Below are positions 16,904 through 24,332 of a stretch of DNA of 42,374 nucleotides, one piece after another. Both the position numbers and the translations under genes were made by a program. Location: assembly GCA_002701395.1 (NCBI GenBank), contig NZVC01000016.1, positions 1 through 42,374 on the forward strand, in the 5' to 3' direction. The stretch comes from Maritimibacter sp. (GTDB lineage Bacteria; Pseudomonadota; Alphaproteobacteria; Rhodobacterales; Rhodobacteraceae). The notes beneath the pieces are model-generated. The model saw only the letters and a list, made by a program, of their open reading frames with translations, searched no databases and was not told the DNA's origin. How positions within the stretch are numbered: position 1 is the first letter of the stretch; every line of letters starts with the position of its first letter.

Positions 16904-17884
16904 TCAGGCCTTCAGGTTGCGCGCCGATTCCTTGATCGCGGCGTACTGGCCCGACGGGCGATAGGCCCACAGGTATTCCGGCAGCACCGCTTCCATCGAG
17001 GTCGGAGAGATCCCGAGATCGGCAAAGCCCTTCGCGTCTTTCGCGACGACATTGTCGGTCTTCAGCTGCTTCACCTGGTCGCTGGTCAGCGGCGCCTTCA
17101 CCAGACCGCCGGTCATCGCCGAACCGAAGCCGCCCACGCCCGCGATCAGCTTAGCGGCCCAGAACGGCAGGTTCAGCACCAAACGGCGGCGCCGGATCAT
17201 GACCAGCATCTGCTGCATCAGGTCCGAGAAGCTTGCGACCTCGGGCCCGCCGAGTTCGTAGATCCCCGGAGCCGCCTGCCCCAGAACGCCCTTCACCGCC
17301 GCCTGCGCGACATCGTCGACATAAACCGGCTGGAACTTCGTGTCGCCGCCCACCACGGGCAGGACCGGGCCCATCCGGGCCATCTTGCCGAAGCGGTTAA
17401 AGAAGTCATCTTCGGGCCCGAAAATGACGGACGGGCGCAGGATCACGGCCTGCGGCTGGTGTTCCAGCACCGCGGCCTCTCCGTCGGCCTTGGACCGCGC
17501 ATAGGCGCTGTCGCCCTCGGCATCGGCGCCGATCGCCGAAAGATGGACCATGCGGTCGATCCCCTCGGCCCGCGACAGGCGCGCGATCCGCTCGGCGCCC
17601 TCGACCTGAACCGCAGAGAAATTGTTCTTACCCTTCGCGTCGAAGGTTCCCACGCAGTTCACCACCACGTCGGCAGAGTGCAGCGCGGCGCGCACGCTCG
17701 CGTCGTCGCGAATATTGCACAGGATCGGCTCGACCTGTCCGACGACGCCATAGGGCCGCACGAAACCCGCAAGCTCGGGCCGGCGGCAGGCAACGCGCAC
17801 CCGCCATCCCTCCTTGGCCATTCGCCGCGCGATATAGCGCCCCACGAACCCAGATCCGCCAAAGATTGTCACGAGTTTCGACAT
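16904..17884 (-). CDS. Complex I NDUFA9-like NAD(P)-binding protein
   Basis: A 326-residue atypical short-chain dehydrogenase/epimerase-fold protein. The nucleotide-binding motif is at the very start (VTIFGGSGFVGRYIARRM, about 5-22). Typical family blocks follow: VVNCVGTF, MVHLSAIGAD with YARSKADGEAAV (the Tyr/Lys pair), and VILRPSVIFGPEDDFFNRF. Alphaproteobacterial homologues are annotated as complex I NDUFA9 subunit family because they resemble the accessory NADH dehydrogenase subunit of mitochondria. No complex I genes are nearby, so a role in complex I assembly is inferred from family only. A GGAGG ribosome site supports the start. Confidence 0.88.
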   Translation of the reverse strand: MSKLVTIFGGSGFVGRYIARRMAKEGWRVRVACRRPELAGFVRPYGVVGQVEPILCNIRDDASVRAALHSADVVVNCVGTFDAKGKNNFSAVQVEGAERIARLSRAEGIDRMVHLSAIGADAEGDSAYARSKADGEAAVLEHQPQAVILRPSVIFGPEDDFFNRFGKMARMGPVLPVVGGDTKFQPVYVDDVAQAAVKGVLGQAAPGIYELGGPEVASFSDLMQQMLVMIRRRRLVLNLPFWAAKLIAGVGGFGSAMTGGLVKAPLTSDQVKQLKTDNVVAKDAKGFADLGISPTSMEAVLPEYLWAYRPSGQYAAIKESARNLKA

Positions 17885-17977
17885 GGCCAGCCTCCGCTTT
17901 AGCTGTGTTTTTCCTTAGCCTTGGCGCTTCGGCATAACAACCCGGCATTGCGTCGCGTTTTATCTGACGATCCCGTG

Positions 17978-18004
17978 TTGACACCCGCGCACACCCTCTA
18001 TAAA
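17978..18004 (+). promoter_or_regulatory. Promoter of tRNA-Leu
   Basis: Consensus TTGACA (17978-17983) is followed by TATAAA (17999-18004), or TAAATC with the ideal 17-bp spacing (18001-18006). It ends 18-20 bp before the tRNA, as expected for a strong sigma-70 tRNA promoter. Confidence 0.75.
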
Positions 18005-18023
18005 TCCGCCTCTCACGACACCT

Positions 18024-18110
18024 GCCCAGGTGGCGGAATTGGTAGACGCGCTAGCTTCAGGTGCTAGTGTCCGTATGGACGTGGAGGTTCGAGTCCTCTC
18101 CTGGGCACCA
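18024..18110 (+). tRNA. tRNA-Leu (anticodon CAG)
   Basis: An 87-nt class II tRNA with CCA encoded. The acceptor stem GCCCAGG pairs with CCTGGGC, followed by discriminator A and CCA. The D-arm has GGCGGAATTGGTAGAC. The anticodon stem CTAGC/GCTAG holds the loop TTCAGGT with anticodon CAG, reading CTG, the major leucine codon in this GC-rich genome. A long variable arm (TGTCCGTATGGACGT) and the T-loop TTCGAGTC are present. Confidence 0.97.
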
Positions 18111-18111
18111 T

Positions 18112-18163
18112 AGAAAGCCCCTGCGAATCATAGGCTTATGGTTCTCGGGGGCTTTCTTGTTTT
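18112..18163 (+). terminator. Terminator of tRNA-Leu
   Basis: AGAAAGCCCC (18112-18121) pairs with GGGGCTTTCT (18147-18156) around a partly paired loop, followed by TTGTTTTC. It starts two bases after the CCA end. Confidence 0.85.
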
Positions 18164-18164
18164 C

Positions 18165-18435
18165 GGGCTTCCGATCTGCATCCCTGAAAGATCGCGCGCT
18201 TGGTTTCGATGGCGTCGCCGCGCATCGTCGTGCGCTGGCGGCTGACGCGAACGTGACCCAAATCGGCATCCTAACAGGGGTTCGAATTGCCCTCGACGTC
18301 AGGCGTCCCGCGCTGCCGCTTCGGCGCCCGCAAGCCCGATCTTGCACCGCGAAAATTCACCACTGGTGCCGCTCTCTTGCTACACTCGCAAGTATTGAGG
18401 GCCGCTTGCAGGCAGACAAAAAGAGGGAGCGAGAC
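18165..18435. other. 271-bp gap between tRNA-Leu unit and VPLPA-CTERM gene
   Basis: I see no gene, repeat of the tRNA end or integrase remnant here. The plus frame is open but reads as low-quality sequence without a ribosome site until 18436. A promoter for the following gene is expected near 18360-18410 but no clear -35/-10 pair stands out. Confidence 0.5.
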
Positions 18436-19074
18436 ATGAGGGCAATTCTTGCAGCACTGATACTGGTTTTTTACTCACAAACTTATGCACACGCGACGAC
18501 GATCGACTTTCGAAACTATCCAACCGGTTGGCCGCCGATCGTAACGCAGCAGTCTGGGTTCCAAGTCGAGGTTAACGCAATTGTATCCACAGACGTGGGC
18601 GTGCATCTCGACCAGCCCGACACAGTTCGGATCTCGCGCGCAGGCGTGTTCAATGTCACGCAAATCGTTGTCTACGGAATCGAAACATACTTTGGTTACT
18701 ACGGAAACGATTGGTTTTCCGAGTACGAGAACAAGACATTCGGTCGGATCGACTTCCCGAACGTGCGGATCGTCGGTTACCGCGCCGGGTCCATGATCGC
18801 GGACCTCGCCTATGCCGCCGGCCTTGGCCCGAAGTCGATCAATGTCGGGCTGGAGGGGGTCGATGAAATCCGCATCATGACCAAGGGGCCGGACTATGCG
18901 AGCTACCCCGGCGCCGATTGCGTCATCTTGACGTTCAACAACGACTGCGAGCACTTCAACCTGACCGAGGTCTCGGTCGAGGCCGTGCCGCTGCCAGCAT
19001 CGCTGGTGTTGCTTGGCACCGGGCTGTTCGGGCTGTTCGGGCGGCGCAAGATCGCAGCTTTGGCCCGTCGCTGA
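18436..19074 (+). CDS. VPLPA-CTERM sorting-domain protein, secreted
   Basis: A 212-residue secreted protein. It has a signal peptide (1-19, MRAILAALILVFYSQTYAHA, cut near AHA) and a Tyr/Asn/Asp-rich beta-type middle. The tail starting at Val184 is VPLPAS, then a hydrophobic segment LVLLGTGLFGLFG and a basic cluster RRKIAALARR. That tail is the VPLPA-CTERM variant of PEP-CTERM, which is recognised and cleaved by an exosortase (XrtD-type) so that the protein can be exported as a surface or matrix component. No exosortase is in the window. The function of the middle domain is unknown. The start follows GGGAG at 7 nt; the frame is open upstream but without a signal. The first half is clearly poorer in GC than its neighbours, which suggests more recent acquisition next to a tRNA gene. 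Confidence 0.85.
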   Translation: MRAILAALILVFYSQTYAHATTIDFRNYPTGWPPIVTQQSGFQVEVNAIVSTDVGVHLDQPDTVRISRAGVFNVTQIVVYGIETYFGYYGNDWFSEYENKTFGRIDFPNVRIVGYRAGSMIADLAYAAGLGPKSINVGLEGVDEIRIMTKGPDYASYPGADCVILTFNNDCEHFNLTEVSVEAVPLPASLVLLGTGLFGLFGRRKIAALARR

Positions 19075-19087
19075 CGCAGTCGAAGGG

Positions 19088-19510
19088 TCAGCTGTCGCGG
19101 TCGACCGGGCCGCGCAGCGCCTTCACTTCACCGCGCTGCTTCTTCGCCGCCAGACGGCGGCGTTTCGACCCCAGCGTGGGCCGGGTGGGAATACGGCGTC
19201 GCGGCCGTTCCAGCGCCTTGGTGATCAACTCTGCCAGACGGTCGCGGGCGATCTCGCGGTTGCGCGACTGGTGCCGCGTCTCGTCGACCTTCAAGACGAT
19301 GGCGCCATCCGTGGTCCAGCGCCGTCCGGCCAGCCGCTTCAGGCGCGACTTCACGGCGTCGGGCAGGTTCGGCGACCGCTGCGCTTCGAACCGCAGTTCG
19401 ACCGCAGTCGCGACCTTGTTGACGTTCTGCCCGCCGGGACCGCCAGAGCGGACGAACTGTTCGGTCAGTTCCCAGTCCTCGATGGTGATAGAGTCGTTGA
19501 TCTTGATCAT
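19088..19510 (-). CDS. arfB: Alternative ribosome-rescue peptidyl-tRNA hydrolase ArfB
   Basis: A 140-residue release-factor-like protein that frees ribosomes stalled at the end of broken mRNAs by hydrolysing the peptidyl-tRNA. The catalytic GGQ is at 26-28 (SGGPGGQNVNKVATAVELRF). The basic tail that enters the empty mRNA channel is present (RPTRPTLGSKRRRLAAKKQRGEVKALRG). I start at the ATG 19510 because the sequence then aligns with E. coli ArfB from the first residue; a TTG at 19549 would add 13 unlikely residues. It has no visible Shine-Dalgarno sequence. The same frame is open back to the UGA of a tiny upstream ORF with a very strong ribosome site (see 19688-19744). Confidence 0.93.
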   Translation of the reverse strand: MIKINDSITIEDWELTEQFVRSGGPGGQNVNKVATAVELRFEAQRSPNLPDAVKSRLKRLAGRRWTTDGAIVLKVDETRHQSRNREIARDRLAELITKALERPRRRIPTRPTLGSKRRRLAAKKQRGEVKALRGPVDRDS

Positions 19511-19580
19511 GGTGGGCCAACTGATGCCGCAGAACGACGCGTCAAGCAACGCCGTGCCCGTTCGGCCAACATAGGACGGA

Positions 19581-19609
19581 CACGAAAAGGGCCGCCCTTG
19601 CGGCGGCCC
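19581..19609 (-). terminator. Intrinsic terminator upstream of arfB
   Basis: Perfect 8-bp stem GGGCCGCC/GGCGGCCC (19589-19596 with 19602-19609, loop of five). On the minus strand it runs into CTTTTCGTG. It ends the short unit beginning near 19800, about 75 bp before arfB. Confidence 0.8.
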
Positions 19610-19687
19610 CTCGAGTCCTTTGGAGATTAGTTCGGTTAGGACCTTCCGCGGCCCAATCGAAAGGAGGATTCCCCTGCGGGGCTGCCC

Positions 19688-19744
19688 TCAGACGGAATTC
19701 CCTCCGACTGTTCCGACACCTCTCTCCAACATCGCTCTAGACAC
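19688..19744 (-). CDS. Candidate 18-residue leader peptide
   Basis: GTG start at 19744, with GGAGG exactly 7 nt upstream, encodes MSRAMLERGVGTVGGNSV and stops at UGA (19688-19690). The ribosome site is the best in the window by complementarity. The product resembles no protein I know, and the ORF overlaps predicted hairpins, so translation itself (rather than the peptide) may be the function. The frame continues without other stops into arfB. Confidence 0.45.
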   Translation of the reverse strand: MSRAMLERGVGTVGGNSV

Positions 19745-19802
19745 TGGATCACCTCCTTTCACTGGGTTTCGATAAGGTCAGCGTTGCACAGATTTTGTGT
19801 AT

Positions 19803-19852
19803 GTCAAAAACTTTTCCTCAAGCACTGGCGTTTTTCGCCAGCACTTGGGGAA
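19803..19852 (-). terminator. Terminator after the yhhQ operon
   Basis: A long hairpin (19814-19830 with 19836-19852) with stem CTGGCG/CGCCAG, one 2x2 internal loop (CA/CA) and outer CAAG/CTTG plus further pairs. On the minus strand it is followed by AAAAGTTTTTG. It lies 55 nt after the yhhQ stop, and the T-run merges with the TTGACA box of the next unit. Confidence 0.7.
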
Positions 19853-19906
19853 GTGTTCCAAATCTGCCCTTAATTTGATCGAAGCCCGTTTCAGAGCGTC
19901 CCGCGG

Positions 19907-20542
19907 CTATGCAGGCTGGCGTCCCATCAGGCCGGACACCACCAGCCGGAACGGGATCAGCGCGATCAGCGCCAGCGCCAGCTTCACGCCCCAGTCGGCG
20001 ACGGCCAGCGACACCCACAACGGCACGACCGGGCCAGCGCCCAGAAGCGGCACCGCCTCGTTCGCCCAGGACACGTCGTTGCCGGGTTCGATGAAGGTCA
20101 GCCCGGTCGAGAAGGCGATGGTGAAGAACAGCGCGGTGTCGACCGACGACCCGACCAGCGTCGACGCCAGCGGCGCGCGCCACCAGTTGCCTTCGCGCAG
20201 ACGGTCGAAGACGGCCACGTCCAACAGTTGGGCCGTCAGGAACGCAAGGCCAGAGCCGATCGCGACACGCAGCGTGACGGCGGGATAGGTGTATCCGTCG
20301 CCTTGCAGCATGATCTGCGTGCCGATCATCGAGCAGACGACGCCGACGACAAAGCCGGCAACAACCACCTTACGGGCGGTGCCCGCGCCATAGACGCGGT
20401 TCATCACGTCGGTGACGAGAAAGGCGATGGGATAGGTAAAGGCACCCCAGGTCAGCCAGTCGCCCAGAAGGAACTGTACCAGGATGTTAGAGGCCACCAC
20501 GACGATGGCCATGGCGATAACGCCAGGAAGAAGACGGGTCAT
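19907..20542 (-). CDS. yhhQ: Queuosine precursor transporter, YhhQ family
   Basis: A 211-residue membrane protein of the YhhQ/VUT family (COG1738), about six membrane segments. YhhQ takes up the queuosine precursors preQ0/preQ1 in E. coli. Family features seen are VVASNILVQFLLGDWLTWGAFTYPIAFLVTDVMNRVYG at the start and LVGSSVDTALFFTIAF in the middle. The frame begins at a TTG (20563), but I use the ATG at 20542, which places the first membrane segment directly after a short MTRLLPG end. It lies 64 bp downstream of the phytase-like gene in the same direction and is followed by a terminator, so it is likely the last gene of that operon. queG, acting in the same pathway, lies 12 kb away. Confidence 0.9.
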   Translation of the reverse strand: MTRLLPGVIAMAIVVVASNILVQFLLGDWLTWGAFTYPIAFLVTDVMNRVYGAGTARKVVVAGFVVGVVCSMIGTQIMLQGDGYTYPAVTLRVAIGSGLAFLTAQLLDVAVFDRLREGNWWRAPLASTLVGSSVDTALFFTIAFSTGLTFIEPGNDVSWANEAVPLLGAGPVVPLWVSLAVADWGVKLALALIALIPFRLVVSGLMGRQPA

Positions 20543-20605
20543 GTGTATGGTCCGTTTTGACAAGGTAGCGGAGACTTGGCCCCCGACCGTCGGGGACGCG
20601 GCGCA

Positions 20606-21526
20606 CTACCGCCGCGCGCGCGGTCCGTCAAGCCCGTTGGACAGGCGGTACTCGACGATCTCTGTCACCTGGAAGAACCGGAAATTGTCGTCCGAGACCA
20701 TCGTCAGGCGGATGTACCCGTTCGCATCCCGCCACGCGGCGATGCCTTCAAGGTTGTCGTGCTTGCCGGCAGAGGTCTCTATCTCTACGCGCTCGTCGGT
20801 CAGCGACTGGCCGTCGAAGGCAAAGCTGCGGACACGGGTCTGAAAGCCGAAGATGCCGGCAAAGTGCCGTTCCAGCAGATAAAACCGGCCGTCCGGACCA
20901 ATGTCGGCGCCGACGACAAGATAGTTGTCGCGCCGGGGCACCGAGAAGGGCTGCGACCATGCGCCGTCCTTCCAGCGATACACCGGGAACGGGCGCGTCA
21001 GACGCCCGGATCGTTCCGGCATGGTGTACAGCGCGCCGTCACCGTCGATGGCCAACGCCTCGAGTGACGAATTCAGCTGCATGCCGGGAAAATCCGGATG
21101 CTGCGGCAGGGCCTCGGGCGTTTCGCCGGGGAAGCGGTAGGTCAGGACCTCGTGCCGGTTCTCGAACGACACGAAGATCCGCCCGTCGGGCGCAATCGCC
21201 AGCCCCTCGGCGTCGGTCATGTAGGTGCCCAGCGGCGCAGCGTCGGTGTCGCGCAGCATAAAAACCGGCGCGGCCTTGACCCCGACGATCGTCCCGCGTG
21301 CGTCGCGGGTCAGGCTGCCCTGCACGATGCCGCCGCGGTCCGACACGGTGACGAAGGACGCGCCATCGTCATAGACCTCTAGCCCCGAAAATCCCCCGAA
21401 GGCGGCCTGCGGCATTTTCCATGTGTATTCGCCCACAAGCTCGGCCGCGCCCGTCGGCCCGTACGAGCCGGGACCGCACGCCGCCAGAGCCAGAAGGGCT
21501 ACTGCGACGCGATGACGGAAGCGCAT
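20606..21526 (-). CDS. Esterase-like/phytase-fold lipoprotein
   Basis: A 306-residue predicted lipoprotein. The signal peptide ends in the lipobox LALAACGPG (lipidated Cys17). The rest is a beta-propeller-like domain of the "esterase-like activity of phytase" family, with [68 protein letters not shown] and [27 protein letters not shown]. The acidic residues in these repeats fit calcium binding. The reaction and substrate are not established for most members. It overlaps the end of mepA by 28 bp, so the genes are coupled. The ribosome site lies in the mepA coding end. Confidence 0.88.
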   Translation of the reverse strand: MRFRHRVAVALLALAACGPGSYGPTGAAELVGEYTWKMPQAAFGGFSGLEVYDDGASFVTVSDRGGIVQGSLTRDARGTIVGVKAAPVFMLRDTDAAPLGTYMTDAEGLAIAPDGRIFVSFENRHEVLTYRFPGETPEALPQHPDFPGMQLNSSLEALAIDGDGALYTMPERSGRLTRPFPVYRWKDGAWSQPFSVPRRDNYLVVGADIGPDGRFYLLERHFAGIFGFQTRVRSFAFDGQSLTDERVEIETSAGKHDNLEGIAAWRDANGYIRLTMVSDDNFRFFQVTEIVEYRLSNGLDGPRARR

Positions 21527-22425
21527 TGAGCGGGCAGATCGGCCAGAATGGTTTCACGCTTCGGAATGGGCGGCGGCGCGTTGGGGTCGGGCGGCGGCGG
21601 GTTCTGGATGTTGCGCACCCACTGTTCCGCCTCGGCACAGCCATCACCGGCGGGCGGCGGGGCTTGGTCGACGCAACCGCTGGCGCCCTTGGGGCAATTC
21701 AGGCGGACGTGGAAATGATAGTGATGCCCGTACCACGGGCGGATCTTGCGCAGCCAGTCGCGGTCGCCGGTGGCGTCCTTGCACATCTGCACCTTCGCCC
21801 CCGCGAACACGAAGATCCGCGCGACCGCCGGATCGCTGGCGGCGGCCTTCAGCACCGCCATGTGCTGCGGCGTCCAGCTGGAGTTCACCGCGGCACCCGC
21901 GTTCCGCTGCATCGAGATAGAGGACAGGTTCTCGCGTTCCGCCACCGATAGGTTCAGACGGCTGGGCGGCAGCATCCAGATGTCGGCGTCCAGCCCGATC
22001 TGGTGGCTGGAATGCCCGGTCAGCATCGGCCCGCCGCGCGGCTGCGACATGTCGCCGACGTACAGCCCCCTCCACCCGGGAAGGGTGGCGGCAAAGCTGG
22101 ACAGGCGCTTGACGAAGGCGATGGTTTCCGGCTGGGCCCAGTTGCGGTTGCGGCTTAGCCGCATCGCCTGCCACGTCGGACCCGTTTCGGGCAGTTGCAC
22201 GCCCCCGGCCATGCAGCCCTTCGCGTAGCTTCCGAACGGCGCGGGCGACTGGGCGGACGCCACCTTGGCCGCACCGAACACCCGCTTGGCGATGGCGTTC
22301 GGATCAAGGTTCGCCGCCGCGAATGTCATCGTGGCGTCGGCGGCATTGCCTTCGTTACTGTCGACACGACCGCCACAGGCGGCAAGCGACAGGATTAGGC
22401 CAGCGAGGGCGAGCTTTCGGACCAT
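21499..22425 (-). CDS. mepA: Penicillin-insensitive murein endopeptidase
   Basis: A 308-residue zinc metallopeptidase (M74) that cuts D-Ala-meso-DAP crosslinks in peptidoglycan in the periplasm. It begins with a lipoprotein-type signal ([10 protein letters not shown], Cys17), so it is probably attached to a membrane. The metal-binding motifs are intact: [15 protein letters not shown] and [15 protein letters not shown]. Extra cysteines in the tail (GCVDQ, GCAEA, QCAS) probably form disulfides, and the tail is Pro-rich ([14 protein letters not shown]). The frame runs back to 22455, but the ATG at 22425 gives the signal peptide directly. It overlaps the transporter gene upstream by 31 bp and the phytase-like gene downstream by 28 bp. 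Confidence 0.94.
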   Translation of the reverse strand: MVRKLALAGLILSLAACGGRVDSNEGNAADATMTFAAANLDPNAIAKRVFGAAKVASAQSPAPFGSYAKGCMAGGVQLPETGPTWQAMRLSRNRNWAQPETIAFVKRLSSFAATLPGWRGLYVGDMSQPRGGPMLTGHSSHQIGLDADIWMLPPSRLNLSVAERENLSSISMQRNAGAAVNSSWTPQHMAVLKAAASDPAVARIFVFAGAKVQMCKDATGDRDWLRKIRPWYGHHYHFHVRLNCPKGASGCVDQAPPPAGDGCAEAEQWVRNIQNPPPPDPNAPPPIPKRETILADLPAQCASVIASQ

Positions 22426-23792
22426 TCGGCGCGGTCTCCATCCGGTTTGACCCATGCTAGCAGGACAAGTCCCGCCAGAAAAAGGCCAATGAGCGGGGTC
22501 ACGCCAAGTTGCTGACTGCCTGTCACGTCTGTGACGATTGCGATCAGCGCGGGCGCAACGAATGTGGTCGCCCGTCCGGCCAGTGCATACAGGCCGAAGG
22601 CTTCGGTCATCCGCTCGGGGTTGGCCTGCCGGACCATCATGGTGCGGCTGGCGGATTGCAGCGCGCCCCCGGCGGCACCGATCAGGGCACCGCAGATATA
22701 ATAGGCGATGTCAGGCAGGCTCGACCCCGGCGCGATGGCGATGCCCAGCACCGCCTCGCGCGAGATGGTGGCGATGGTTATGGCGACCAGCAGCAGCACG
22801 ACGATACAGACCCTGATGACCGGTTTAGGGCCGAATGCGCGGTCCGCGCGGCCACCCAGCCATGCGAAGACAGCGCCGGTGATCGCGGCCACGATGCCGA
22901 ACACGCCGATGTCGACCACCGTCCACCCCAGCACGCCCAGCGCATAGACGCCGCCAAAGGTGTACATGCCGTTCAGCGCGTCGCGGTACAGCATGGACGA
23001 TCCAAGATACGAGGTCAGCGAGGGGTTGCCCGGCAACCGGCGCACGGTGCCGACAAGGTCGCGCAGCGCGGTGCTGACGGGTCCCTTCAAGCCAAGAACC
23101 TTGCCGGTCTCTCGCACCCACAGGAAGAACGGGATCATGAACACCACGTACCACACCGCCACGAAGGGGCCGACAAAGCGGGTTCCTTCCCGCGCCTCGG
23201 GATCAAGGCCCAGCGCAGGCGACAGGCCGATGAAGGTCACGCCCGCCGCGTTCTCGGCGAACAACAACAGGATGATGGCCAGCGCGACCACCCCGCCGAC
23301 ATAGCCCCACGCCCAGCCAGAGCCGGAAATCGCGCCGATCTGCTCGCGCGGGCCAAGGTCGGGCAGCATGGCGTTGGTGAAGATCGTCGCGAACTCGGAC
23401 CCCACAAGGCCGATGCCGAAGAACAGCAGCAGCAGCGGGATGCTGAACGTCGCCGGGTCGGCCAGCCACAGACCCGCGGCGCCGATCACGTACAGAACCG
23501 AGAACAGCCAGATGTACGGAAGCCGCCGACCGCGGCTGTCGGCCAGCGCGCCAAGGATCGGGGCGAGGATGGCGATAGCGATGCCCGCAATGGTCAGCCC
23601 GTATCCCCAGATCGCCTGCGCCTCGGCACGGGCCGCCGTTTCGGCAAGGCCACCGTCGATCAGGCGGTTCGCGGTAATCTCGGCGAAATAGGGACCGAAA
23701 ACAAAGGTAAGCAGAAGCGTGTTGTACGGCTGGCTTGCCCAGTCGAACATCATCCAGCCCCAGATCCGCTTGCGCGCACTGACGTTCTTCAT
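22395..23792 (-). CDS. MFS transporter, UMF1 family
   Basis: A 465-residue, twelve-segment membrane transporter of the UMF1 (ATG22-like) branch of the major facilitator superfamily. The family start is clear: RIWGWMMFDWASQPYNTLLLTFVFGPYFA. Later blocks include DSRGRRLPYIWLFSVLYVIGA and GALQSASRTMMVRQANPERMTEAFGLYALAGRATTF. The solute is unknown; bacterial members are poorly studied. The frame is open for 53 more codons upstream, but the ATG at 23792 is the family start. It is the first gene of an overlapping set with mepA and the lipoprotein gene, divergent from yggT. Confidence 0.92.
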   Translation of the reverse strand: MKNVSARKRIWGWMMFDWASQPYNTLLLTFVFGPYFAEITANRLIDGGLAETAARAEAQAIWGYGLTIAGIAIAILAPILGALADSRGRRLPYIWLFSVLYVIGAAGLWLADPATFSIPLLLLFFGIGLVGSEFATIFTNAMLPDLGPREQIGAISGSGWAWGYVGGVVALAIILLLFAENAAGVTFIGLSPALGLDPEAREGTRFVGPFVAVWYVVFMIPFFLWVRETGKVLGLKGPVSTALRDLVGTVRRLPGNPSLTSYLGSSMLYRDALNGMYTFGGVYALGVLGWTVVDIGVFGIVAAITGAVFAWLGGRADRAFGPKPVIRVCIVVLLLVAITIATISREAVLGIAIAPGSSLPDIAYYICGALIGAAGGALQSASRTMMVRQANPERMTEAFGLYALAGRATTFVAPALIAIVTDVTGSQQLGVTPLIGLFLAGLVLLAWVKPDGDRAEWSESSPSLA

Positions 23793-23964
23793 TCTCGCAG
23801 TCCCCACTGTCGGGGCGATATGACAGCGATTGCGCACCACGCGCAATAGGTCAGTCCCGAAGAATTCAACCCATGATCGGCATTTCAACGGAACCGAAGT
23901 TCTTGTCAGATATGCCCGAAAGCCATAACTAGCCTGCGTACCCGAGCACAAAGAGTGGACCTAG

Positions 23965-24249
23965 ATGACCTCGATCTTTCAAATCATGCTTCTGATCCTC
24001 GACGTGGTCTGGTTCATCATGATCCTGCACATCATCATGTCGTGGCTTCTGAGCTTCGAGGTTCTGAACCGCCGCCAGCCCATCGTCGACCAGATCTGGA
24101 TCGGCCTGAACCGGCTGCTGGAACCGATCTATGGCCCGATCCGCCGCATCATGCCCGACACCCGCCCGCTGGACCTTGCACCGCTGGTGGCACTGATCGC
24201 GATATATGCCCTGCGGATCATCATTCGGAACAACATGTACGCGTTCTGA
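23965..24249 (+). CDS. YggT family membrane protein
   Basis: A 94-residue inner-membrane protein with two hydrophobic segments (about 5-30 and 67-88) and the loop LNRLLEPIYGPIRRIMPDTRPLDLAPLVALIAIYALR that defines the YggT family. Family members occur widely, and a role in envelope or osmotic homeostasis has been suggested, but none is firmly shown. A TTGTCA at 23903-23908 with TAACTA 17 bp further may be its promoter. It is divergent from the UMF1 transporter and 83 bp before recQ. Confidence 0.9.
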   Translation: MTSIFQIMLLILDVVWFIMILHIIMSWLLSFEVLNRRQPIVDQIWIGLNRLLEPIYGPIRRIMPDTRPLDLAPLVALIAIYALRIIIRNNMYAF

Positions 24250-24332
24250 CCCCGCTTCCGGGTTGTTAAGCCGATTTTCATCTGCGATGTTTCTGGTGAA
24301 ACGAGCAGTTTGAAGAAAAAATCGGCACACAC

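Larger units (their letters stand above)
19581..19807 (-). ncRNA. Candidate structured RNA/attenuator unit with 16S-complementary Shine-Dalgarno
   Basis: A short independent unit on the minus strand: TTGACA (19802-19807), then a 17-nt sequence GAAAGGAGGTGATCCAG (19744-19760), the exact complement of the 3' end of 16S rRNA. An 18-codon ORF follows, then a series of hairpins (CCCC/GGGG at 19671-19681; a Watson-Crick stem over the ORF stop), and an intrinsic terminator at 19581-19609. The segment CCTCCTTTC (19659-19667, minus strand) repeats the anti-Shine-Dalgarno of 16S and is a perfect 9-bp partner for the upstream site. The same segment could pair instead with GGAGGGAATTCC (19694-19705). Such exclusive pairings are typical of attenuators and switches. 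I do not recognise a named RNA family. The -10 box is not clear. Confidence 0.55.

Noticed and set aside
18057..18347. Minus-strand frame containing GEDSNLH
   Set aside because: This peptide is the well-known artefact of translating a tRNA-Leu gene on the reverse strand.
19744..19760. Plus-strand match to the 3' end of 16S rRNA
   Set aside because: Only the last 17 nt match. The bases before it do not form the helix-45 region, so it is not an rRNA fragment. It is better read on the minus strand as an extended Shine-Dalgarno sequence.
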